From NCBI GenBank assembly GCA_903877945.1, contig CAIRFY010000290.1:1-8142 (forward strand): DNA of 8,142 nucleotides, in the 5' to 3' direction. The notes under the pieces were generated by a model. That model was not told the origin of the DNA. It saw nothing but the letters and a program-made list of their open reading frames with translations, and searched no databases. Of the stretch, positions 1 to 5,529 are shown piece after piece (within the stretch, counting starts at the first letter, position 1; each line of letters begins with the position of its first letter). The position numbers were made by a program, and so were the translations under genes. The DNA comes from an uncultured Oscillochloris sp. Lineage in GTDB: Bacteria > Chloroflexota > Chloroflexia > Chloroflexales > Chloroflexaceae.

Positions 1-1
1 G

Positions 2-550
2 ATTGTGATCGAGGATGGGCGAGGTGTCGATCATATCCTGGAGAGTCTCCCTACCCGACTGAAGGCGATGAGCAATGAGCAGCCGATTCCACGACTGGGG
101 CTGGTGCTTGATGCTGACCGTGATCTGAGCAGTCGTTGGGAGGCCATCCGCAATCGGTTGGTCGATGTTGGCTATGGCGCGGTGCCGGATCTGCCCGAGG
201 CGCAGGGAACCGTGCTTCAACAGGACGACCTGCCCATTCTTGGTATCTGGCTGATGCCGGACAACCAGCTTTCTGGTGAGCTTGAGGACTTTGTGCGGCT
301 GCTGATCCCACCAGCTGATACGCTCTGGCCTCGGGCGGAACAGGTCGTTGACGCTATCCCTGCGGACGAGCGGCGCTTTCCTCCCCATGACCTTATCAAG
401 GCGATGATGCACACCTGGCTGGCCTGGCAGCATGAGCCTGGGCGTCCAATGGGCCTGGCGATCACGAAGCGATTCCTCGATCCCAACGCGCCCTCGGCAC
501 AGCTCTTTATTGCCTGGATTCGCCGCCTTTTCCCTCGTGAAGACGCATAG
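2..550 (+). CDS. DUF3226 / TOPRIM-like protein, 5'-truncated by window edge
   Basis: This is the C-terminal part of a protein of the DUF3226 type, a TOPRIM-like family related to the nuclease half of OLD proteins and usually encoded next to an AAA ATPase. About 180 residues are visible. Numbering from the GTG at base 5, the acidic TOPRIM signature is LVLDADRD (D36, D38, D40), followed by RW at 44-45. The conserved central GIWLMPDNQLSGELEDF block and the HTWLAWQ...PMG block follow. Family members carry a further N-terminal stretch with a glutamate (VEG-type motif) that is missing here, and the frame is open through base 2, so the GTG at 5 is probably an internal valine and the gene begins outside the window. 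The partner ATPase would be expected just upstream. TOPRIM metal-dependent DNA cleavage or nicking is family inference. The stop is TAG at 548-550; 53 bases separate it from the nuclease gene. Confidence 0.8.
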   Translation: MVIEDGRGVDHILESLPTRLKAMSNEQPIPRLGLVLDADRDLSSRWEAIRNRLVDVGYGAVPDLPEAQGTVLQQDDLPILGIWLMPDNQLSGELEDFVRLLIPPADTLWPRAEQVVDAIPADERRFPPHDLIKAMMHTWLAWQHEPGRPMGLAITKRFLDPNAPSAQLFIAWIRRLFPREDA

Positions 551-570
551 CGCCAAGGGAATACGCTCCA

Positions 571-596
571 TATGCCCACCCATAAGCGGATCGAGG
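571..596 (+). repeat. Direct repeat copy A (methylase-start duplication)
   Basis: A 26-base stretch matches 1942-1967 at 23 of 26 positions. The three mismatches fall in codon 4 (cat versus cgc, two changes) and codon 6 (cgg versus ctg). A further GCTCCA hexamer lies at 565-570 here and also upstream of copy B, where about 17 extra bases containing the GAGAGG ribosome binding site intervene. Copy A therefore looks like a decayed version that lost that site. The hexamer alone is weak evidence. Confidence 0.75.
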
Positions 597-607
597 CACA
601 CCCATGA
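572..607 (+). other. Mini-ORF duplicating the methylase start, coupled to nuclease gene
   Basis: An 11-codon ORF (MPTHKRIEAHP) starts at 572, and its TGA (605-607) overlaps the ATG of the nuclease gene (604) as ATGA. Its first eight codons match the start of the DUF1156 methylase gene (MPTRKLIE): bases 571-596 agree with 1942-1967 at 23 of 26 positions. A purine stretch AAGGGA at 555-560 could serve as ribosome binding site, with a long 11-base spacer. It is either a remnant of a methylase gene start left by recombination, or a small leader ORF that couples translation into the nuclease gene. The two explanations are compatible. Confidence 0.5.
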
Positions 608-1839
608 CCAGCGATGCACTCCCTGATTTGGCCGCCGACCCGCGCCTCGCGCAGCTGGAGGCGCTGCTGCGCCGCCCGTCGCCCTTCAACATCCTGACGG
701 CCCTGGGCGTCGGACGCCAGGAGTTGCGCCACTCCGACCTGCTGGCCTACCTGCTCAACCCGCATCGGCCCCACGGGCTCGGCGACCGGCTCACCCGCGC
801 GCTGCTGCGGCGGGCGGGTGATCTGCTGGCTGAGCCGCTGGATGTGGATGCGCTGGCGCTGGGGGATCTCAGCGTGCAGCGCGAGTGGAGCTTCATCGAC
901 ATCTTGGTGGAGTCGCCCGCTGATAAGCTGGTGATCATCATCGAGAACAAGGTCGACAGTGGCGAGCACTCCGATCAGCTCAGTCGCTACTACCGACAGG
1001 CGCGCAAGCATCGCCCCGGCTGGCGTGTACTCGGGATCTACCTGACCCTCGACGCCACGCCGCCAGCCGAAGAGCATGACCGTGCGCGGTATGCGCCGCT
1101 CGGCTACGCCGATGTCGCCGCCGCACTCAGCGCGATCGCCGGGGATGTCGAGGTTGAGCCAGATGTGCAGACGCTGCTGCGTCACTACGCGCAGATGATC
1201 AGGAGCAAGCTTGTGCCAGACGCCGATAGCGATGTAACGCGCACCGCCCTCGGGTTCTATATGGAACACCACGCGGCGCTCGATGCCGTCATTCGCGCCC
1301 GCGACGCGCGCCAGAAGATGATCCAGCAGACCTTCGACCGGCTGCTCACGGCGACCATCAAGGCCCATCCCGATATGCTGCGCCGCGACGAATACTTAAC
1401 GGATTTCAACATCCACCGCTGGTATACGCGCTTTTCTCCCGTCGAGTGGTATCAACCAGATCTCCAGGTGGCGCAGCGCTGGACGAAAAGCCAGTTAGGG
1501 CTGCTATTCGAGTTCTATCACGACCCAAAGCAGGTGTCGCTGGTACTCAACGTCGGCCCGGCACCCCAGGCTCATGCGTTGCGCCAGGCGCTCTACGACC
1601 TTGCCGTCCAGCAGCGTCAGCCCTTCAGACGAGCATGGAACGACCCGAGCGGCGACTACTTCAACATCTACGCCCGGCCCATCTTTAGGCCCGAGGACAA
1701 CTACTTCGCCGCCTATGATGACGAGACAATCCGCCGGGCGATCCGCGCGAACTGGGATGATTTCCTGGAGCGTGACCTGCCGGTGATCAGGGCCACCATT
1801 CGCCACGAGATTCTGGGACGGAGTTGGGATAACGTGTAG
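604..1839 (+). CDS. PD-(D/E)XK nuclease superfamily protein (PDDEXK_4-like)
   Basis: A complete 411-aa protein of the PD-(D/E)XK nuclease superfamily, closest in style to the PDDEXK_4 group. The N-terminal helix carries the family's HSDLLAYLL (H43, S44, D45). The catalytic core is SFIDILV (D99), then LVIIIENKV (E114, K116), then EHSDQLSRY (E121, Q125, Y129), which is the standard D...E-x-K plus a motif IV glutamine. All metal-binding residues are present, so the nuclease fold looks intact. The C-terminal ~200 residues are rich in aromatic and charged residues and contain no motif I recognise; in this family the region follows the nuclease core and may bind DNA. The ATG at 604 has only a weak CGAGG (592-596) upstream, but it overlaps the stop of a mini-ORF, which would allow translational coupling. 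The gene is uniformly GC-rich. It lies between the TOPRIM gene and the DUF1156 methylase, 103 bases before the latter. It could supply the restriction activity of the island or be an independent passenger. Confidence 0.85.
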   Translation: MTSDALPDLAADPRLAQLEALLRRPSPFNILTALGVGRQELRHSDLLAYLLNPHRPHGLGDRLTRALLRRAGDLLAEPLDVDALALGDLSVQREWSFIDILVESPADKLVIIIENKVDSGEHSDQLSRYYRQARKHRPGWRVLGIYLTLDATPPAEEHDRARYAPLGYADVAAALSAIAGDVEVEPDVQTLLRHYAQMIRSKLVPDADSDVTRTALGFYMEHHAALDAVIRARDARQKMIQQTFDRLLTATIKAHPDMLRRDEYLTDFNIHRWYTRFSPVEWYQPDLQVAQRWTKSQLGLLFEFYHDPKQVSLVLNVGPAPQAHALRQALYDLAVQQRQPFRRAWNDPSGDYFNIYARPIFRPEDNYFAAYDDETIRRAIRANWDDFLERDLPVIRATIRHEILGRSWDNV

Positions 1840-1931
1840 TTCCGACCGCGTCGCAAATGGTGTACTCATACCGGGCACACGGTCATTATTGTCCCGAAGA
1901 ATCATTGAGAGCGCTTCTGCTCCACACGATA

Positions 1932-1937
1932 GAGAGG
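1932..1937 (+). promoter_or_regulatory. Ribosome binding site fixing the methylase start
   Basis: GAGAGG lies 5 bases before the ATG at 1943. The reading frame is open further upstream to a TTG at 1889, but that stretch (residues such as SRRIIESASAPHD) is not part of the family, while MPTRKLIEVALPL at 1943 is the typical DUF1156 N-terminus. Confidence 0.65.
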
Positions 1938-1941
1938 TTCC

Positions 1942-1967
1942 TATGCCCACCCGCAAGCTGATCGAGG
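1942..1967 (+). repeat. Direct repeat copy B (authentic methylase start)
   Basis: This is the reference copy of the repeat seen at 571-596 (23 of 26 bases identical). It consists of the base before the ATG and the first eight codons of the methylase gene, where it encodes a conserved part of the family N-terminus, so it is the original and the upstream copy is the derivative. Confidence 0.75.
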
Positions 1968-4741
1968 TCGCTCTGCCGCTGGACGCTATTAGTAATGCGT
2001 CTGCCCGTGAGAAGACTATTCATACTGGACACCCAGCAAATTTGCATACGTGGTGGTCTCGCAAACCATTAGCTGTAAGTAGAGCTATTATTTTTGCGTC
2101 TCTCATCAGTGATCCTTTCCAAGAGGATCTACCAGTGGATTTTTTGAGGGAGGTTGATCAATTACCTTCACCTTCAGTCCCAGGCTGGAACGATTTGTCT
2201 GAAGGTGAGCGTAGGCGATATCGACTGTTTCAGTTTATTGAGACCTTAGTTAAGTGGGAAAGCAATAATGACTCAGTTATACTTGATACTGCTTATCGTC
2301 TAATATTTACGGCTACAGGAGGTAGTCCTCCAATTTTTCATGATCCTTTCGCCGGTGGCGGATCCATCCCTCTAGAGGCTCAGCGCCTCGGATTAAATGC
2401 CTACGCGAGTGATCTTAATCCTGTTGCTGTACTCATTAATAAAGCAATGATCGAGATTCCACCAAAGTTTGCTGGAATGCCACCGGTCAACCCGGTAGAC
2501 CGCAGCGCATCCAGCGCGGCGTGGAAGGGTTCGGCTGGCCTCGTCGCTGATGTGCGCTACTACGGCAGATGGATGCGCGATGAAGCCGAAAGGCTAATAG
2601 GTCATCTTTATCCAAAAGCAAAATTGCCTAAAGAGTATGGTGTGGGAGAAGGCACTGTCATAGCTTGGATTTGGGCTCGTACTGTAAGCTGCTCTAATCC
2701 AGCTTGTGGGGGACAGATGCCTCTCGTGAATAAGTTTTGGCTCTCCACTCATAAAGGAAATGAGGCTTGGGCTGAACCAATAATAAATATCAATACAAAG
2801 AGGGTTCATTTTGTAATTCATGCACAAGGTACCCCTCCTAGTGGAACAGTTACTCGTTCTGGTGCAAAGTGCCTGATCTGTGGACATGTAGTCTCATTTG
2901 AACATATCAGGCAACAGGGTATAGAAGGAAAAATGAGCCATCAGCTAATGGCAGTTGCCGTTGAAGGCAAAAAGAAAAGAGTGTATCTGGCTCTTGATGA
3001 CATGCAAAGCATGTCGCCTCCTATAGCCATGCCTGAATGGATTCCTGATACAGATCTCCCGGTGAAGGCTCTTGGTTTTCGTGTGCAAAAGTACGGTATT
3101 ACTAAGCATAGTGACTTATTTACGAATAGACAGCTTGTCGCACTTGATTTGTTCTGTGAATTATTAGATACAGTTAGATGTGATATTATATCAAAACAAT
3201 TAGCAACAACGGAATATGCAGATGCAGTAGTAACCTATTTAGCCTTTAGTATTGATAGGTTAGCTCAAACTAATAACACACTTGTCAGGTGGCTAGTCAG
3301 AAAGACTGGTACCTCTAAAGGTACTCCTTCCTTTGACAGGCAGATTGTCTCAATGGTATGGGAGTTCTCCGAAGGAAACGTATTCGCTGAATCGGTTGGC
3401 AGTTGGTCGGCAGCGGTGAAAAATGTATTGACTGCCTTCGGTTCATTTCCTGCTTTCGGGAAGGCTGGGATTGTATTGCAGCAAGATGCTACTCATTTCG
3501 GAGGTGATTCTATTTTTCCACTGGTATCTACTGATCCTCCATATTTTGACAATATCGGCTATGCTGATTTATCTGATTTCTATTTTGTTTGGATGAGAAG
3601 ATCCTTAGGAAAATTATACCCAAGTTTATTCAGTACTGTATTAACACCGAAGCGGCAAGAATTGATCGCAGCATCACACTTATTTGATGGAGATGCCAAT
3701 GCTGCTGAAAAGCACTTTATGAAGGGTCTTGAAAAGGCTTTCGCTTCTATTAAAGAAAGAGCAAATCATAATTATCCCTTGACAGTATATTATGCGTTCA
3801 AGCAGTCAGAGGAAGACTCAGAAGACGAAGAAGATGCCGCCCTAGCATCCACAGGATGGGAGACTATGCTTGAAGGGCTAATCCGTGCAGGTTTTGCAGT
3901 TAATGGTACGTGGCCGGTTCGTACAGAACAGCAAAGCCGGATGAGGGCAGTAGAATCAAACGCTCTTGCCTCCTCGATCATCCTGGTCTGCCGCCCTCGC
4001 CCGGAGGACGCACGCAGCACCACGCGGCTAGAATTCGTGCGTGCCCTGCGCCGCGAGCTACCAGCGGCCCTGCGCGCCCTCCAGAGCGCCAACATTGCCC
4101 CGGTGGATCTGGCCCAGGCCGCCATCGGCCCCGGCATGGCGATCTACTCGCGCTACAAGGCCGTGCTGGATGCCGACGGCACGCCGATGCGGGTGCGCGC
4201 CGCGCTCCAACTGATTAATCAAGCTCTCGACGAGGTATTAGCCGAGCAGGAGGGTGCCTACGACGCCGACACGCGCTGGGCCATCGCCTGGTTCGAGCAG
4301 TTCGCCTTCGAGGAGGGTGCCTACGGCGTGGCCGAGACCCTGAGCAAGGCCAAGAACACCTCGGTGCAGGGCATGGTCGATGCGGGCGTAGCCCTGGCCC
4401 GTGCGGGCAAAGTGCGCCTGCTGCGCCGGAACGAACTGCCCGAGGGCTGGCTGCCCAGCACCGATGGCCGCCTCACCGCCTGGGAAATGACTCAGCACCT
4501 CGTCTGGGCGCTCGACCAGGGCGGCGAACTGGCGGCCGCCGTGCTGCTCCAGGCCGCCCCCAGCCTCGCCGACGCCGCCCGCGACCTGGCCTACCGGCTC
4601 TACAGCACCTGCGAGCGCAAGAAGTGGGCCGCCGAGGCCCTGGCCTACAACTCGCTGGTCATCGCCTGGCCGGAGATCGCCCGGCTCGCCGTGGAGCGCG
4701 GCGAGGGCGGCTTGCCGGAGCAGCGAGGGTTGTTCGAGTAA
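1943..4741 (+). CDS. DUF1156 (COG1743) DNA methylase with zinc ribbon
   Basis: A complete 932-aa predicted SAM-dependent amino-methyltransferase (N6-adenine or N4-cytosine type) acting on DNA. Residue numbers are from the ATG at 1943. DUF1156 occupies about 4-65, with KLIEVALPL and GHPANLHTWWSRKPL. SAM motif I is HDPFAGGGSIPLEA (DPFAGGG 134-140), followed by the acidic ASDLNP motif (D157). Zinc-ribbon cysteines lie at 250, 255, 310 and 313 (C-x4-C and C-x2-C). The catalytic motif is STDPPYFDNIGY (DPPY 531-534). A short acidic run (EEDSEDEEDA, 623-632) precedes STGWETMLEGLIRAGF. The C-terminal ~230 residues contain the family's TRWAIAWFEQ and KNTSVQG blocks. No motif is missing, so it is probably active. 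The base composition is mosaic: GC-rich at both ends and in a short tract near 2482-2590, AT-rich elsewhere, with frequent TTA, ATA and AGA codons. DUF1156 methylases commonly neighbour DUF499 ATPases in predicted defence loci, where methylation is assumed to protect self DNA. Here the ATPase gene is separated from it by an antisense toxin-antitoxin pair. Confidence 0.92.
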   Translation: MPTRKLIEVALPLDAISNASAREKTIHTGHPANLHTWWSRKPLAVSRAIIFASLISDPFQEDLPVDFLREVDQLPSPSVPGWNDLSEGERRRYRLFQFIETLVKWESNNDSVILDTAYRLIFTATGGSPPIFHDPFAGGGSIPLEAQRLGLNAYASDLNPVAVLINKAMIEIPPKFAGMPPVNPVDRSASSAAWKGSAGLVADVRYYGRWMRDEAERLIGHLYPKAKLPKEYGVGEGTVIAWIWARTVSCSNPACGGQMPLVNKFWLSTHKGNEAWAEPIININTKRVHFVIHAQGTPPSGTVTRSGAKCLICGHVVSFEHIRQQGIEGKMSHQLMAVAVEGKKKRVYLALDDMQSMSPPIAMPEWIPDTDLPVKALGFRVQKYGITKHSDLFTNRQLVALDLFCELLDTVRCDIISKQLATTEYADAVVTYLAFSIDRLAQTNNTLVRWLVRKTGTSKGTPSFDRQIVSMVWEFSEGNVFAESVGSWSAAVKNVLTAFGSFPAFGKAGIVLQQDATHFGGDSIFPLVSTDPPYFDNIGYADLSDFYFVWMRRSLGKLYPSLFSTVLTPKRQELIAASHLFDGDANAAEKHFMKGLEKAFASIKERANHNYPLTVYYAFKQSEEDSEDEEDAALASTGWETMLEGLIRAGFAVNGTWPVRTEQQSRMRAVESNALASSIILVCRPRPEDARSTTRLEFVRALRRELPAALRALQSANIAPVDLAQAAIGPGMAIYSRYKAVLDADGTPMRVRAALQLINQALDEVLAEQEGAYDADTRWAIAWFEQFAFEEGAYGVAETLSKAKNTSVQGMVDAGVALARAGKVRLLRRNELPEGWLPSTDGRLTAWEMTQHLVWALDQGGELAAAVLLQAAPSLADAARDLAYRLYSTCERKKWAAEALAYNSLVIAWPEIARLAVERGEGGLPEQRGLFE
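2590..3950 (+). other. AT-rich recombinant-looking core of the methylase gene
   Basis: Counted by hand, bases 3181-3240 are 18/60 G+C (30%) and 2041-2100 are 25/60 (42%), against 48/60 (80%) at 4501-4560 and 38/60 (63%) at 2521-2580. Around 3604-3645 four leucines within 14 codons are TTA, a codon scarce in the flanking genes. A second AT-rich stretch spans roughly 1990-2480; the GC-rich tract 2482-2590 separates the two. The reading frame is continuous throughout. The block covers the zinc ribbon, the probable target-recognition part and the DPPY motif. Boundaries are by eye. Confidence 0.7.
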
Positions 4742-4841
4742 CCACAGGGGATCAAACCTATGTCATCACCACCGAATGATGATCTGGCGCAGAGGTTCAC
4801 CAAGAGGAGTGCTGTCGGATCGCGGTAGGAGTCACCGCACC
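4742..4841. other. Convergent gap between methylase and PIN toxin
   Basis: This 100-base gap lies between the stop codons of two convergent genes. It contains a 22-codon ORF (4760-4828, starting MSSPPNDDLAQR) with AGGGG at 4746-4750, nine bases before its ATG. No homology is recognisable. It could be the surviving start of an operon gene cut off by arrival of the toxin-antitoxin module, or it could be chance. No other gene is visible. Confidence 0.3.
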
Positions 4842-4869
4842 TCAAGACAGCGCGAGGAAATCTTGAGGT
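4822..4869. terminator. Two tandem inverted repeats at the convergent junction
   Basis: A 5-bp stem GCGGT (4822-4826) / ACCGC (4834-4838) abuts a perfect 9-bp stem ACCTCAAGA (4839-4847) / TCTTGAGGT (4861-4869) with a 13-base loop. The second stem spans the stop codon of the PIN gene. Neither strand has a T-tract after the stems, so this is not a standard intrinsic terminator. Position between two convergent genes suggests a bidirectional transcript end or mRNA-stabilising hairpin. A 9-bp repeat of this loop size is expected roughly once in every two windows of this length by chance, so confidence is low. Confidence 0.3.
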
Positions 4870-5252
4870 TTCAGGATGAAGATGCCACGGAACGGGTGGA
4901 GATCCAGGAGATCGCGATCACCGCTGATAATATGGGTTGCCTGCCCACTTACGGCGAGATCGAGGAACTTGTCGTCCTTGGGGTCGCGACAGGCGATGAT
5001 CGAATCGATGACTTCAACGAATACCGAGTCGCGGATGACCGCTGCGACAAGCTCCATACGCTGTTCGCGGGTGACATACCGATCAAAGGATGATCGACGC
5101 GCCACCTCGTCAAGCTCTCTGAGGGTTGCCGTGGAGCCAAGCACATACGCGGTTGCCCATGCCCGATCGAACGCTTGGCGTGGCACGGAGCGGGGAAAAA
5201 GCATGGCACTGATGATGACATTGGTATCAAGCACGCAGCGCCAATCACGCAT
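4842..5252 (-). CDS. PIN-domain toxin (VapC-like, putative toxin-antitoxin PIN family)
   Basis: A complete 136-aa PIN-domain protein of the COG1569-type 'putative toxin' family, predicted to be a metal-dependent endoribonuclease that cleaves cellular RNA when not bound by its antitoxin. The acidic active-site residues are all present: D9 in CVLDTNVIISAML, E46 in LRELDEV, D94 in CRDPKDDKFLDLA, and D112/D114 in ISGDRDLL. The size is normal for single-domain PIN toxins. The ATG at 5252-5250 was chosen over an upstream in-frame TTG (5270) because it begins directly before the conserved first strand and has GAGGAG (5268-5263) ten bases upstream. It overlaps the antitoxin stop by 8 bases, the usual coupled toxin-antitoxin arrangement with antitoxin first. 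The gene runs antisense to the surrounding defence genes and converges on the methylase gene. With no damaged residues it is expected to be functional. Confidence 0.9.
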   Translation of the reverse strand: MRDWRCVLDTNVIISAMLFPRSVPRQAFDRAWATAYVLGSTATLRELDEVARRSSFDRYVTREQRMELVAAVIRDSVFVEVIDSIIACRDPKDDKFLDLAVSGQATHIISGDRDLLDLHPFRGIFILKPQDFLALS

Positions 5253-5475
5253 CACGCAGGATCTCCTCAAGGATTTCAGGGGTCAGCCCGTTGGCATCGG
5301 CTTGCCGTCCGATATCATCCATGATCTCCCGGATCGACCGCTGTGAACCGCTCATAAAGTCACGTAACTGCAGACTAAGCAAGAGTTCGATCTTCTTTCT
5401 CGTCTCCGAAGATGCCTCCTGGTAGGCACGTGCGGTCTGCGCATCGACCGGAACCGCGATGGTCACTGTTTCCAT
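5245..5475 (-). CDS. VapB-like antitoxin of the PIN toxin
   Basis: A 76-aa protein starting METVTIAVPVDAQTARAY and ending LTPEILEEILRDA. The amino half looks like a short strand followed by a helix (METVTIAVP then DAQTARAYQEASSETRKKIELLL), which would suit a dimeric DNA-binding domain. The carboxy half is helical and charged, as expected for the part that wraps the toxin. The C-terminal LTPEIL-E-IL ending is one I associate with small antitoxins paired with this PIN family. The ATG at 5475-5473 is preferred over the in-frame GTG at 5481, since AAAGGAG (5491-5485) is 9 bases from the ATG but only 3 from the GTG. It precedes and overlaps the toxin gene by 8 bases. Autoregulation of the pair is family inference; a weak AT-rich inverted repeat (5493-5506) in front of the gene could be an operator. 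Confidence 0.82.
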   Translation of the reverse strand: METVTIAVPVDAQTARAYQEASSETRKKIELLLSLQLRDFMSGSQRSIREIMDDIGRQADANGLTPEILEEILRDA

Positions 5476-5497
5476 AACCACACGCTCCTTTGATAAT
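5469..5497 (+). promoter_or_regulatory. Candidate sigma70-type promoter for the HEPN-DUF499 gene
   Basis: TTTCCA (5469-5474, 4 of 6 to consensus) and GATAAT (5492-5497, 5 of 6) are separated by exactly 17 bases. Transcription from about base 5504 would leave a leader of roughly 25 bases with GAGG (5519-5522) seven bases before the ATG at 5530. It overlaps the start of the divergent antitoxin gene, so the two promoters would interfere. Confidence is modest because the match is by eye. Confidence 0.35.
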
Positions 5498-5504
5498 TCG
5501 TCTT

Positions 5505-5510
5505 ATTGTA
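5505..5510 (-). promoter_or_regulatory. Candidate -10 element of the antitoxin-toxin operon
   Basis: On the minus strand TACAAT (5510-5505) matches the -10 consensus at 5 of 6 positions and lies upstream of the antitoxin ribosome binding site (5491-5485). No convincing -35 hexamer is found at 16-18 bases (CCATCA at 17), so expression may be weak or need an activator. The inverted repeat ATAA/TTAT (5493-5506) immediately downstream could be an operator. Confidence 0.3.
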
Positions 5511-5529
5511 GCATCTGCGAGGTTCTCTG

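Noticed and set aside
5..7. GTG as the true start of the DUF3226 gene
   Set aside because: The frame is open to the window edge and the family's N-terminal part is absent, so the gene most likely starts outside.
217..1368. 383-aa minus-strand frame opposite the TOPRIM and nuclease genes
   Set aside because: It spans two well-supported plus-strand genes and the gap between them, is low-complexity in style (GQQVGVAQ, RRAAQQRLQ) and shows no family motif; a GC-rich antisense shadow.
1872..1896. Imperfect stem CGGGcACA/TGTCCCG between nuclease and methylase genes
   Set aside because: One bulged base, a 10-base loop and no T-tract; too weak for a terminator or a defined operator.
1905..1936. TTGAGA-17-GATAGA as promoter for the methylase
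   Set aside because: The -10 match is 3 of 6 and it would overlap the ribosome binding site, leaving no leader.
1889..1942. Upstream TTG start adding 18 residues to the methylase
   Set aside because: The extra residues are not part of the family N-terminus, and GAGAGG sits five bases before the ATG at 1943.
4249..4325. 14-base direct repeat GGAGGGTGCCTACG at 4249-4262 and 4312-4325
   Set aside because: In-frame, encodes similar EGAY residues in a conserved part of the methylase C-terminus; best explained by coding constraint in GC-rich DNA.
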